Assembly: GCF_019175385.1 (NCBI RefSeq)
Contig: NC_083341.1
Span: forward strand, 87,136,321-87,200,320
Length of the DNA stretch: 64,000 nt
Source: Lycium barbarum
Lineage: Eukaryota > Streptophyta > Magnoliopsida > Solanales > Solanaceae
Direction: 5' to 3'
In this document: positions 24,599 to 37,265 of the stretch, one piece after another
Numbering within the stretch: position 1 is the first letter of the stretch
Layout: each line of letters starts with the position of its first letter
Position numbers and translations under genes: made by a program
The notes under the pieces: generated by a model
Seen by the model: the letters and a program-made list of their open reading frames with translations, nothing else
Databases searched by the model: none
Told to the model about the DNA's origin: nothing

Positions 24599-27500
24599 TG
24601 TCACACCCCGACCTTACTAGGGTGTGATGGGCACCCGACCCCATATCCGGAGCCGAGCGAACCCGCTGACTCTTATTACATAGATAAACTCTTGTATCAA
24701 TCAAGAATAGAATACATAGTAAGCTCTAAACTTTTTTTTTTTCATAAGTAAAGTCTATCATCATGCGGGACCCGTGACATGAAACATAATAACATATTGA
24801 CTGGAGAAGCCGTCTATAAAACTAACACTCTATACCCAAGACTCTGTCTGCAAAGTCTCTAACATTGAACAAAACATCATGGCTCCTATACTCTGACTCG
24901 GCAGCACTCCAGAACAAGAGGAGCCTACCAACCCCGCTGGAACATCTTCTATGATCGCTTCTGCTCATTTGGGTGTACCTGCGTGGCATGAAACGCAGCC
25001 CCCAAAGAAGAGGGGTCAGTACGAACAATGTACTGAGTATATAAGGCAAGAGTAATAACATAAGATCATGGTAGAAGACATAGAGAAATGTATATAGTAA
25101 GAACATAACTTGTACCTCTGTTTGCCTCCTAAGGCAGATATCATGTAAGCTAACTTTCCCTTTTGAAATGACATATAAATATTTACATGTAAACTGCCCA
25201 ACCATATAGGTACGGTGTACTTCTGTCTGAGCATATCATGGGACAAAGAGTAACCTGAACATATAAGTGCCTCTGAGGGCGGATGCCATGCATGCTTTAT
25301 TCTGGTCACGTCATATCATATCGTATCATATCATATCATGTCATATCATATCATATCATATCATATCATATCATATCATATCATATCATATCATATCATA
25401 TCATATCATATCATATCATATCATATCATGTCATATCATAGCACCGAACAAGTCGGCTCGTTCACATTGCGCCGAAATACATCGGCTCGCCCATATATCC
25501 CGCGTCCGGGATGATAACGCCAGCTGACCAGGTGGCAATGAAACATGTTTCCCTTCCCATTTCCCCATGTGTCCCTTCCCCCACCCCATGTGCATATTCA
25601 TATCTCATATACTTATGTCATATAAAAATGCAGGAGAGCCCAAAGAAAATCATTTATCCATCGGAGTGACGTAAGGTCGGTAACCTCCGATTACATTATG
25701 GAACAATCGTGATCGCTTTGTCTCACCTTGAAGGAACGAGTATTATAAGGCGAGACTATCAACGGAGAATAGTGTTGAAAGAAATATAGAATGAAATCTT
25801 GGATGTCATAGAAATTAATTCATCTGTTTTGGAATCTTTAGAGGATGGTGTCATAACCAAGGAATAAAATTAAAAATCAAGAACTAGTTTGATACTTTCA
25901 TACGCATATGGAATCCATAGCTTAAAACTCTTAGTCATGGAATCATCCTTGTACTACTTATCATAGGCATATTCTCTTTCTTAACATCATCGTTATCATT
26001 GTCATCGTAGAAGTATCCTCGTTAGCATAGTCACAGTACTTGCCATTTGATGAACGGAATAAGGATCAAAAGTTTCCTTTGGATTCTGTTTAAAATAAGT
26101 CAAACGGAGCAATAAGAAATATCCGGGAACAATGGGCCCACCTCGGGTCAAATGAGGCGGCGTACCAAATTCACGTACACTACATTTCATGACGTCACTT
26201 GTGAGGGTTTTAAGGTAATCGGGTCATAATTATGCAAGTTCTAGATGTTTAGGAGGTTTCTCCAACATTTCACACACTTCCTAATTCAATTCTATTGAAT
26301 TACAAAGAGGAAACTTTAGGTGCGGATTCCGGAGAATAGAGTTGTCCCCGAGGCTCGTATCCAACCTAGTATGCCTAAGACATGCCAAAGAAGGAAGGGT
26401 AAAGCCTTACATACCTTTTTCCGTTTCTTACGCTCCTCCAAATTCAAGTTCCAATTTCTCCAAAATCTACATTTGGTCACATTTACCAAACATTAATTAG
26501 GGCATTTAGAAGTTGATTCTTAAAGTAGCATTTGTCTACCGAAATTTCGGCAGCACCTCCCCTATAAATACACCATCCCCAAAACTTCAACTTAGCCAAT
26601 TTAATCATCAACAATCCGAGAATTCAACCCGGCCAAACAATCAACAATACCAACAATTATGCTAGCGGCACTTCAACAATCAATTTTATTCAATTCAATT
26701 CACATAGTCTTTCAACAACCTTCATTCTTCACCGCATAATCCATCACGACGACAACTAGAACGTCAAATAACATCAATTTACATTGACTTACCAAAACAC
26801 CTATTATTCGACCAAAACTACTTCTTACATATTTTCATGCATTCTCATCCATCCCTTTTCATTACAACAACAACATAACAATCAAAATACTAAATAGAAT
26901 TGTTTCGTTTTCTCCTACACCATTCAAGGACCACACGGCCACCACACTTTATACATACTTCCATGAATTTTTCACTCATTTCTTAGCATTTCAAGAACAA
27001 CCAACATGCTACATACACTACATGCATATTTTCATAAATTCTCATGTTCTCATACATTTCAACAACAATAGCAATCAAATTACTAAATAATATTAATTCA
27101 TCATTGCAATCCAACACCACACATATATTCGGCCAATATGCAACATACATACCTTCATTTAGTTCATTCATTTCTTCAACCTACAACATATATGAACCAT
27201 CCACAACACACAAAGGAGATGAAACCTTACCTTTTTCTTCAACTTCCCACTTGATTTACGGTTGGTAAATGACACCAAAAAGACTTCTACTTGCTTCAAC
27301 ACTTACTCCATGTTGTAGAGAACCTCCAAATGAACTAGAATATTAGGAGGAAATAATTTTTCCTTATCAATTTTCCATGGCTAGATTTTGCTAGCCATGG
27401 CCGAATTCTCCACCCCTTTTTTTTTTTTTTTCTTGCTTTCTAGTTTCTTCACTTAAAAGATGACTCCTTATATTTATATATAAGCCTTCCACCACTTTTC

Positions 27501-28132
27501 CATATTTGCATCTTAGTCCCTCAAGTATGGCCTCATGTCCCTTTTCTTCTTCTTCTAGAGTTTTCCTCTTTTTTCTAGATTTTTCTTTTCTTTTCTTAAA
27601 TTTCCTCACTTGGTCAAAGAAGACCAAGTGTCTTCTTTTGTACACCTTATTCCATCTATATTTACACTTTCCCCCCTTCACTTATGAAATGGCCACATGC
27701 TCCTTTCTTTATTTTCCTAGAGAATTCTTCCATTTTCTTGAATTTTCTTAAAAAAGAATAAAGAAGACTAAGTGTCTTCCTTTGTAAGCTTTGGTCCATA
27801 TGTCCTTATAATTTATAATTAGGCCCCCACTAATTAATAGAAATGTGGACATATGCAACACATGCCACACGGCCAACTTGGGATTTTTTCAAGAATTTTC
27901 TTGAACATTTGCGAAATTACCAGTTTACCCTTAGACTTCCATGATATCACCATGGGCCATTTTGTGAATTTTTCTCTTCGCCCTTAGTCTTTCTCAATAT
28001 TCCATATCAACGATATTCCTAATTAGCTTTCAAAACCCACTTGCGCAGTAAAATAGTTTTGGAAATGATCTTGCCCTGAACATTCCACGGCTTCTTCAAA
28101 TCATGTGTACGTATGAAGTACGGGCTATAACA
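24599..28132 (-). repeat. 3' LTR of element B
   Basis: 3534 bp, minus-strand start TGTTATAGCCCG (28132), end GGGGTGTGACA (24599). Hairpin cassette 24977-25035, TGACGTAA 25667-25674, TCATA microsatellite 25311-25440, TATA-like TATATATAAATA on the minus strand near 27474-27487. ORFs such as 24822-25205 and 27506-27751 recur in the other LTR copy and are not genes. Confidence 0.95.
25311..25440. repeat. (TCATA)26 microsatellite, 3' LTR of B
   Basis: 130 bp of pentamer repeat, with TCATG variants near both ends. It explains the odd SYHII-type translations. Confidence 0.95.
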
Positions 28133-28167
28133 TCCTCCCCCCCCTTTAGAACATTCGTCCTCGAATG
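28133..28167 (-). other. PPT and adjoining palindrome of element B
   Basis: The C-rich tract 28133-28144 (purine run on the minus strand) abuts the 3' LTR. The palindrome CATTCG-TCCT-CGAATG is at 28152-28167. Confidence 0.9.
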
Positions 28168-29063
28168 TTCAACTGACTTTGTGGGGTCTTGTAGCACTTC
28201 GGGAGGGGGTTCCTTTATAGTTGCCCTTTTCTCCATGTCTATTCCATATCTGTTATCTTACTTTCCTTACTATCGAACTCCTGGATCCTTACATGAGTCC
28301 TCATTGCTCCATGTCATAGGTTTTTCTAACTCATTGTGTCACCTCGTTATCCTTGTTCTTTCCGGGTCCTTCCTTTTCTATTATTGTCTCGTCAACATAC
28401 TTTAACGAAAGCCATGTCTTAGTACGCAATCCTTACTTAACGATTCAATGTAGCCATAGGCTATTTCTTTATCCTCAGGTCTATCTCTTAATATACTCAT
28501 TGTTATTTCGCTTCTACTCTTTTCCCAAGTATCCTTGCGACACGCCGACATATTTTAAACTCTGATCCCAAGCTAATAGATTTCCTTTTTTGACACTTAA
28601 TAGTGTTGCAATTCCTTTTTAGGTCTAATATAATATGGTCTCCCCTCCTTTAGGGGGCTCCTTATATACTAACCGTCTTCGAGTACCTTCCTTTTCTTGC
28701 TATTTCTTCATATGAGTTCTAAAGCTCGTGAACTATTCCTTTGTTTAATTAATGCCTTCCTTGTCATAGTGCCGGTTACTGGAACTCTGAGATTCACCTA
28801 TACAATCATTTTGGAATATCCTACATCTTCATATATATATGTATATAATTACTATCAGCTATCCCACAAAGTACGTCCAAATGTTGTTCAAGCCTATCCT
28901 AATTCTAGGGCTGTGATGTACTTTCTGTCCCTTCACCGAGCTAGTCTGCATCGTCCTACGCGCCTTCCTATGGTCTCCAACCATTCCGTATATCCTAGTT
29001 TTCCTTAGACTACCCTAGCTTTTCATTTGTCTCTTATGTCTCAATTTATAGAATTTCTTGCCA

Positions 29064-29166
29064 ACTTCCCAGGGGGTCACCCATCATGGAATTGCTCCCA
29101 CCTGAGCACGCTTAACCCAAAAACTTCACTGGAATTCGGTGCCTTAATGCCGATATTTTTGCGTCC
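29064..29166 (-). other. 5S-rRNA-derived module in element B
   Basis: On the minus strand, 103 nt align without gaps to the first 103 nt of plant 5S rRNA, as I remember that sequence. The A-box block GTTAAGCGTGCT and the C-box block GATGGGTGACC are intact, followed by CCCTGGGAAGT. The first 48 nt are strongly diverged. Confidence 0.75.
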
Positions 29167-29773
29167 GCTTCCTCACATGACCTTTATTATATGTTCTGAA
29201 GCAAGTCGAAGTCTTACAGATTCTGGGACATTTCCGTAACACGTCCTTTCATTTATAATTACTATTTTGCCTTTCTCGATTTCCAATGTTCACCTTCCGT
29301 CTGTGTGTATGGCTACCTCCTCTCCTGGACTTCCAGATTCCCGATAGTAGTGATCGCACCTTCACCGCCACGCCAGACCCATAGGTCCTCTAGGACAACA
29401 CATCTCATTTATTGTATGTTTACGGCATTCCCTTTCTGCGTCTCCTTCTATTAAGCGTATTCATTCTAGTAGAACCTCCTCTACCACTCCTACTATTCAA
29501 AATCTGTCCGAAACAAATATCGACAATACTTCGCAAGACTTATGGCTATATGACATATTTCAGCCATCCAGAACTTCCAGTTCCAAGTAACAGAACAAAT
29601 GTCCCGACTTACCTTTGTGACTTGCCGTATCATCACTCACTTTCTTCCGTCGATACTAGGCGCCTACGGAATTCACGATTAGTAAAAGAAGTCTTATTTC
29701 CTATGACTTGGCTCTATCGCACGATATAAGCCAGAAAGAAGGCCAACATTTCCTAGATGCCCCGCAGCCTCCT

Positions 29774-29807
29774 GTTTATAAATGTGGCCGGCTTCACACC
29801 CATAAAC
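29774..29807 (-). other. Leader hairpin with self-complementary loop (element B)
   Basis: Arms GTTTATGGGTGTG and CACATTTATAAAC pair at all 13 positions (three G-U) around the loop AAGCCGGC, whose GCCGGC is a palindrome. Confidence 0.75.
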
Positions 29808-29854
29808 AGGATTCTACCGGACACGACTTTGCAGACAACCCTTAGACCGACCTG

Positions 29855-29865
29855 CTCTGATACCA
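29855..29865 (-). other. Primer-binding site of element B
   Basis: Minus strand TGGTATCAGAG, three bases inside the 5' LTR; initiator Met-tRNA type. Confidence 0.95.
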
Positions 29866-29980
29866 CTTTGTCACACCCCGACCTTACTAGGGTGTGATGG
29901 GCACCCGACCCCATATCCGGAGCCGAGCGAACCCGCTGACTCTTATTACATAGATAAACTCTTGTATCAATCAAGAATAG

Positions 29981-32508
29981 TGTCACGACCCGACTCGGGG
30001 CCGCGACGAGCACCCGGTGCTAACCCACCCGAGAACCCTCTTAGCTTACTCTTATACTTACATCTAGCTGATCCACATAATCATACATGCACTTCCATTC
30101 ATTCGTCAACTAGTCCCATATGGACAACCGCACCTTTATATCATCATAGGCATTCATGCCACATCAATATACATGGGCCAACGTGGCCGACAAAATGATA
30201 TACAAAACATAGGCCGACAAGGCCAAACACATCTACCCACACACACACATGTCTACGAGCCTCTAAGAGTATAACATATCACATTAGCGGGACAGGACCC
30301 CGCTATGCCCATAATTATATACACAAAAGAATGAGTACCCAAAAGATATGGCTCCGAAGGAAATGGAGCTCTCTATGAAATCTCCGACTAGGCAGCTAAG
30401 GATCAAGTTTGTCTCTCTGCGCACCTGCGGGCATGACGCAGCGTCCACAAACAAAAGGACGTCAGTACGAAGAATGTACTGAGTATGTAAGGCATGATCA
30501 ACATCAATATAGAAGCATAATAGATATCATATGAAGATAGCATAGGAGGGGAGACAGTAATATCATCATCATGTCGCTTACTTGCATACATCGTCGTTCG
30601 TATCCCATAGTAATACTCGTACCATACTTGTGCTCATATTCGTATACATGTCCTTATCCGTATTCCTATACATAGTCTTTTCACATTCATATTCATATTA
30701 TATACATAGTCATTTCATATACATAGCATTTACATAGCATACCCGACCTCATGGGATCGGTGTCTTATACATACTTGGCCAACCAAGGCTCAAGGTCATA
30801 CATACCTGGCCCTACCAAGGCATCAGGGTTATCCGTACCTTCTGCAGAAGTGTGCACGCGTTACGTAATCATATACATACTTGTACCTAGTTATATACAT
30901 ATAGTCTTACCCGGCATCATAAGCTCGGGGTCTTATTATAGCCCTTCATAGGCACACATACACATATATCGTAGCTCGTAAACATCTCTAGTCTCATTTT
31001 ACTCTCATCATCATTTCTATCCTCATCATTATCGTTACATTTACATTATAGACTTACTCGTCATACGAGGAACGTAGTATAAGCATAGTACATATCAAGG
31101 GTCGTGAGCTTATGAGCTCGGAATGTCAACCATGCGAAGACAACATACTCATATAGAGGAATTTAGGAGTTTGGCCAAGAACCATGACTTATGAAAGAAG
31201 GGTTGGCCTTACATACCTTTCCGTCGAACTATTCTACACTTGCACGTACTCCTTCGATGCTCACGTTTCTACCTTCATTAAGGCCATACTATCATTAGTA
31301 TCGATATCTAGTGCACATGGCTAAAGCTAGAGAAAATCGGACAGCATGTCCTATATCTATTCAACATTTGTCCATATCTTAATTCAACTCCCAAACGTCA
31401 ACAATACATTCATAATATCATGGCAATTGCCATTAATCATTCACATTATCCACATTCTTAAGTTTACTTCCATTTATCCACTTTCATGGTCATTTCACCC
31501 ATCTTCGTCCATTCGTCTAAAGTGTTTAGTTCATGATATTAATACCATCTATAACACATTCATATCACAACACAACAACATTCATAACTCAATTCAAACT
31601 ATTTCTCAAAATGTCACTATTCATCATTCATGACCTAGTTGACCACATTTTCTACAATCCATGTAGTTTAATTCTCCAATACCTTAAACATCTTGTAAAA
31701 ATCATGAATCTTACCTTAGAAGTTGTAGGAACAAGCTTTGGTTGATAATACTCTTCTTTGAACAAAACCCTACTTTTTCTCCATTTGGATTCTTGACTTG
31801 GATGATCCTTGATGATTCTTTTATCCTTGATCCACTTGTCTTGATGTTATTGATGGCTTATAATCCTTGAAAACTCATATAATAAATGTAGAGAGAAGTT
31901 TTAGAGAGAAGTGGTGTAATGTGGAAATGAAATAAGACAAGTCTTGATCCTCATATTTAATGAATTGTAAAATCTGAACTGGGTGAACAGTGGTCGTCCA
32001 AGGAGGTTTACGGTCCGTATTCCACTTTACGGACCGTCCCTCGTGGTCGTCTTTAAGCTTAAGCAGGACCAGAGACTTTGGCCTGCATGCATGGTGATTT
32101 ACGACCATGGTTTACGGGCCGTATATCACTTTACGGTCCGTCCACCAGGTCGTATTATACCCTTTCCTCGGCTGGCAGAGATTTTGAAGTTTGGCATGCC
32201 AGTTTACGACTTGGCAGTTTACGGACCGTATACCAGTTTACGGTCCGTATTTTGCACTTTACGACCACTGGCAGAAAGCTGAAGCTTTTGCATGGTGGTT
32301 TAAGACTGCCCAGTTTACGGACCGTGTTCCATATTACGGTCCGTATTACGCACAAAACGACCACTGGGCAATTTTTGCCAACTTCCAACTTTTCACATTC
32401 TAATCATTCTCGTCCCTTTTTATACATTTCCCATGAAACGTTATACACTCGCACACATCATTAGTTCATTTACTTGCGTACCAACGGGAAATTTTCTGAG
32501 GTGTAACA
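29981..32508 (-). mobile_element. Solo LTR G nested in the 5' LTR of B
   Basis: 2528 bp; minus-strand start TGTTACACCTCAG (32508), end CGGGTCGTGACA (29981). Perfect duplication AATAG (29976-29980 and 32509-32513); the empty site is seen in the other LTR of B near 24712-24716. Hairpin cassette 30423-30481, palindrome-pair array 32010-32344. No PBS or PPT, hence a solo LTR. Confidence 0.96.
32010..32344 (-). promoter_or_regulatory. Four palindrome pairs with exact 19-bp spacing in LTR G
   Basis: Nine-bp ACGGNCCGT palindromes start at 32010/32029, 32114/32133, 32221/32240 and 32317/32336, always 19 bp apart within a pair. Pairs are 104, 107 and 96 bp apart. In three pairs the centre bases differ and complement each other (T with A), so the two 9-mers are also perfect inverted repeats of one another. 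A TATA-like ATTAAATATG lies about 50 bp downstream in LTR sense (31952-31961). Confidence 0.7.
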
Positions 32509-33113
32509 AATAGAATACATAGTAAGCTCTAAACTTTTTTTTTTTCATAAGTAAAGTCTATCATCATGCGGGACCCGTGACATGAAACATAATAACATAT
32601 TGACTGGAGAAGCCATCTATAAAACTAACACTCTATACCCACGACTCTGTCTGCAAAGTCTCTAACATTGAACAAAACATCATGGCTCCTATACTCTGAC
32701 TCGGCAGCACTCCAGAACAAGAGGAGCCTACCAACCCCGCTGGAACATCTTCTATGATCGCTTCTGCTCATCTGGGTGTACCTGCGTGGCATGAAACGCA
32801 GCCCCCGAAGAAGAGGGGTCAGTACGAACAATGTACTGAGTATATAAGGCAAGAGTAATAACATAAGATCATGGTAGAAGACATAGAGAAATGTATATAG
32901 TAAGAACATAACTTGTACCTCTGTTTGCCTCTTAATGCAGATATCATGTAAGCTAACTTTCCCTTTTGAAACGACATATAAATATTTACATGTAAACTGC
33001 CCAACCATATAGGTACGGTGTACTTCTGTCTGAGTATATCATGGGACAAAGAGTAACCTGAACATATGAGTGCCTCTGAGGGCGGATGCCATGCATGCTT
33101 TATTCTGGTCACG

Positions 33114-33243
33114 TCATATCATGTCGTATCATATCATATCATGTCATATCATATCATATCATATCATATCATATCATATCATATCATATCATATCATATC
33201 ATATCATATCATATCATGTCATATCATATCATGTCATATCATA
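33114..33243. repeat. (TCATA)26 microsatellite, 5' LTR of B
   Basis: 130 bp, the same length as the copy in the 3' LTR. Confidence 0.95.
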
Positions 33244-35938
33244 GCACCGAACAAGTCGGCTCGCCCACATTGCGCCGAAATACATCGGCTCGCCCATATA
33301 TCCAGCGTCCGGGCATCCCACGTCCGGGATGATAACGCCAGCTGACCAGGTGGCAATGAAACATGTTTCCCTTCCCCCACCCCATGTACATATTCATATC
33401 TCATACACTTATGTCATATAAGCATGCAGGAGAGCCCAAAGAAAATCATGTATCCATCGGAGTGACGTAAGGTCGGTGACCTCCGATTACATTATGGAAC
33501 AATCGTGATCGCTTTGTCTCACCGTGAAGGAACGAGTATTATAAGGCGAGACTATCAACGGAGAATAGTGTTGAAAGAAATATAGAATGAAATCTTGGAT
33601 GTCATAGAAATTAATTCATCTGTTTTGGAATCTTTAGAGGATAGTGTCATAACCAAGGAATAGAATTAAAAATCAAGAACTAGTTTGATACTTTCATACG
33701 CATATGGAATCCTTAGCTTAAAACTCTTAGTCATGGAATCATCCTTGTCATACTTATCATAGGCATATTCTCTTTCTTAACATCATCGTTATCATTGTCA
33801 TCGTAGAAGTATCCTCGTTAGCATAGTCACAGTACTTGCCATTTGATGAACGGAATAAGGATCAAAAGTTTCCTTTCGATTCTGCTTCAAAATAAGTCAA
33901 ACGGAGCAATAAGAAAAATCCGGGAACAATGGGCCCACCTCGGGTCAAATGAGGCGGCGTACCAAATTCACGTACACTACATTTCATGACGTCACTTGTG
34001 AGGGTTTTAAGGTAATCGGGTCATAATTATGCAAGTTCTAGATGTTTAGGAGGTTTCTCCAACATTTCACACACTTTCTAATTCAATTCTACTGAATGAA
34101 AAAGGGGAAACTTTAGGTGTGGATTCCGGAGAATAGAGTTGTCCCCGAGGCTCGTATCCAACCTAGTATGCCTAAGACATGCCAAAGAAGGAAGGGTAAA
34201 GCCTTACATACCTTTTTCCGCTTCTTACGCTCCTCCAAATTCAAGTTCCAATTTCTCCAAAATCTACATTTGGTCACATTTACCAAACATTAATTAGGGC
34301 ATTTAGAAGTTGATTCTTAAAGTAGCATTTGTCTACCGAAATTTCGGCAGCACCTCCCCTATAAATACACCATCCCCAAAACTTCAACTTAGCCAATTTA
34401 ATCATCAACAATCCGGGAATTCAACCCGGCCAAATAATCAACAATACCAACAATTATACTAGCGGCACTTCAACAATCAATTTTATTCAATTCAATTCAC
34501 ATAGTCTTTCAACAACCTTCATTCTTCACCGCATAATCCATCACGACGACAACTAGAACGTCAAATAACATCAATTTACATTAACTTACCAAAACACCTA
34601 TTATTCGACCATAACTACTTCTTACATATTTTCATGCATTCTCATCCATCCCTTTTCATTACAACAACAACATAACAATCAAAATACTAAATAGAATTGT
34701 TTCGTTTTCTCCTACACCATTCAAGGACCACACGGCCACCACCCTTTATACATACTTCCATGAATTTTTCACTCATTTCTTAGCATTTCAAGAACAACCA
34801 ACATGCTACATACACTACATGCATATTTTCATAAATTCTCATCTTCTCATACATTTCAACAACAATAGCAATCAAATTACTAAATAATATTAATTCATCA
34901 TTTCAATCCAACACCACACATATATTCGGCCAACATGCAACACACATACCTTCATTTAGTTCATTCATTTCTTCAACCTACAACATATATGAACCATCCA
35001 CAACACACAAAGGAGATGAAACCTTACCTTTTTCTTCAACTTCCCACTTGATTTAGGGTTGGTAAATGACACCAAAAAGACTTCTACTTGTTTCAACACT
35101 TACTCCATGTTGTAGAGAACCTCCAAATGAACTAGAATATTAGGAGGAAATAATTTTTCCTTATCAATTTTCCATGGCTAGATTTTGCTAGCCATGGCCG
35201 AATTCTCCACCCCTTTTTTTTTTTTTTTCTTTCTTGCTTTCTAGTTTCTTCACTTAAAAGATGATTCCTTATATTTATATATAAGCCTTCCACCACTTTT
35301 CCCTATTTGCATCTTAGTCCCTCAAGTATGGCCTCATGTCCCTTTTCTTCTTCTTCTAGAGTTTTCCTCTTTTTTCTAGATTTTTCTTTTCTTTTCTTAA
35401 ATTTCCTCACTTGGTCAAAGAAGACCAAGTGTCTTCTTTTGTACACCTTATTCCATCTATATTTACACTTTCCCCCCTTCACTTATGAAATGGCCACATG
35501 CTCCTTTCTTTATTTTCCTAGAGAATTCTTCCATTTTCTTGAATTTTCTTAAAAATGAATAAAGAAGACTAAGTGTCTTCCTTTGTAAGCTTTTGTCCAT
35601 ATGTCCTTATAATTTATAATTAGGCCCCCACTAATTAATAGAAATGTGGACATATGCAACACATGCCACACGGCCAACTTGGGATTTTTTCAAGAATTTT
35701 CTTGAACATTTGCGAAATTACCATTTTACCCTTAGACTTCCATGATATCACCATGGGCCATTTTGTGAATTTTCCTCTTCGCCCTTAGTCTTTCTCAATA
35801 TTCCATATCAACGATATTCCTAGTTAGCTTTCAAAACCCACTTGCGCATTAAAATAGTTTTGGAAACGATCTTGCCCTCAACATTCGACGACTTCTTCAA
35901 ATCATGTGTACGTATGAAGTACGGGCTATAACAATAAG

Positions 35939-36415
35939 GATTTGCCACCCTATGTTTAACTCCATACTTCTCCTTCAACTCTGCGAAGGCTCTATTGCAA
36001 AAGTGAGAGCCACCATCCTCGGGGTACCATATTGAGTAAATATGTTTTTCTTTAAGAACCCCATGACACTCTTGGCTTCATTATTAGGTAAATCCACCGT
36101 TTCTATCCATTTTGACACATAATCAACAACAACCAAGATATACTTCATGTCACAGGAGCTCACAAAGGGCCCTATAAAATTAATTCCCCAAACATCGAAC
36201 ACCTCCACTTTCATCACAAACTTCATAGGCATCTCCTGCCTCCTACCAATATTTCCTTGTCTTTGGCACTGGTCACACGACCTTACCAACAAGTTTGCAT
36301 CGTGAAAGAGAGTAGCCCAGTAATAACCACATTCGAGAACCTTAGCAGCAGTCTGAGTACCACTATGATGACCCCCAACTGGAGAGTTGTTGCATGCCTG
36401 AAGAATCAATATCAC
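35939..36415 (-). pseudogene. pol: Athila host element: integrase zinc finger and core, N-terminal part
   Basis: The frame reads SPVGGHHSGTQTAAKVLE and CDQCQRQGNI (HHCC zinc finger), then VFDVWGINFIGPF, WIETVDLPNNEAKSVMGF. The first catalytic Asp of the family (G-I-D-F) is Asn here. Just before the second catalytic Asp a short deletion shifts the frame (GTPRMVALTF); the lost frame can still be seen as DGGSHFCNRAF. The chain then runs to the element B insertion point and continues at 24598. In Athila the integrase joins the cDNA to the chromosome; this copy cannot. Confidence 0.92.
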
Positions 36416-37265
36416 TTCGCTCTCTAGAACACAATTCCGAATGATGTTATTGGCTCATGTTCTGAACAAGTATGGCTAGTCCGAGTAGTATTGACGAGAA
36501 TCCCGCAAAAACTTCTTCTTTTGGTATGACTTGATCTCATCAGGAATAATGCCCATCACCAAAAAGTTGGCGATATCTGTATAGCATGGTGATACCTCAG
36601 TTGTCACTGCTAACACCCTCTTATCTGGAAAAGCTTCATCTATATCTAGCTTATCTGAAGGTTTTCCAGCTTCGTCAAGGTGAGACAGGTGGTCAGGAAC
36701 CTGATTTTTAGTTTCCTTGCGGTCTTTTACCTCGAAATCAAACTCTTACAACAACAACACCATCGAATCAACTACGGATTAGTTTCCCTTTTCACCATTA
36801 GATACCTCAATGCAGCATGATCGGTGTACACCACAACCTTGGACCCCAACCGATAGGCCCAAAATTTCTCAAACGGGAAGACTATAAAAAGTAGCTCTTG
36901 CTCAGTCACTGTATAATTCATCTAAGCCGCATTCAGTGTTTTGTTGGTATAGTAGATAGGGTGCATGATTTTATTATCTCTTTGGCTAAGCACAACACCA
37001 ATAGAAAAACCACTCATATCACACATCAAATCGAACAACAGAGACCAATCAGGAGAGACAATAATAGGAGCAGTGGTCAAACGCTCCTTCAATTAGAATG
37101 CCTTGTGGCACTTCTAGTCAAACTCGAATGTAGCCTATTTTTCAAGAAGCTTACACAACGGATTAGCAATTTTGGAGAAATCTTTGATGAAGTGCCTATA
37201 GAAGCCAGCATGTCCCAAGAAACTCCGAATACCCTTAACTGAGATAGGTGAAGGAAGCTTTGAAA
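36416..37265 (-). pseudogene. pol: Athila host element: RNase H and RT thumb/connection
   Basis: No long frame survives, but the minus strand near 36730-37010 encodes GVVLSQRDNKIMHPIYYT, MNYTVTEQELLFIVFPFEKF and VVYTDHAALRYLMVK, the Athila RNase H. Stops occur where Gln is expected before MNYTV (CAG to TAG) and after K-R-E-T-N-P. The plus-strand ORF 36898-37242 is its shadow. Confidence 0.85.

Larger units (their letters stand above)
28168..29868 (-). other. Non-coding interior of element B
   Basis: About 1.7 kb with no gag/pol similarity on either strand. The half near the PBS (29060-29868) aligns by eye with 59320-60337 in element A, so it is a conserved non-coding interior. Contains the 5S-derived module (29064-29166), the leader hairpin (29774-29807) and the PBS. 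Confidence 0.8.
24599..35933 (-). mobile_element. Element B: non-autonomous LTR retrotransposon without ORFs, carrying solo LTR G
   Basis: 5' LTR 29869-35933 (interrupted by G), PBS 29855-29865, a 1.74-kb interior, PPT 28133-28144, 3' LTR 24599-28132. The flanking duplication is ATAAG (24594-24598 and 35934-35938), inside the Athila integrase. Without G the LTRs are 3534 and 3532 bp and near-identical, so this insertion is fairly recent. The interior has no gag or pol; it holds a 5S-rRNA-derived module and the leader hairpin. Proteins must come from another element. Confidence 0.94.
29869..35933 (-). repeat. 5' LTR of element B, interrupted by solo LTR G
   Basis: The LTR consists of 29869-29980 and 32514-35933. 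Hairpin cassette 32780-32838, TGACGTAA 33463-33470, microsatellite 33114-33243. It differs from the 3' LTR at scattered sites only. LTR start (minus strand) TGTTATAGCCCG at 35933. Confidence 0.94.

Noticed and set aside
25267..25527. ORFs encoding repeated SYHII peptides (also 33066-33345)
   Set aside because: They are translations of the TCATA microsatellite, open in several frames, and not conserved as protein.
27391..27751. Lys-rich or Phe-rich ORFs at 27391-27751, repeated at 35307-35552
   Set aside because: They come from purine/pyrimidine-rich LTR sequence of B, present in both LTRs, and have no domain.
24594..35938. Reading 24066-24704 as one integrase ORF reaching into [18 protein letters not shown] residues
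   Set aside because: Codons upstream of 24598 are translated LTR of element B; the true upstream integrase is at 35939.
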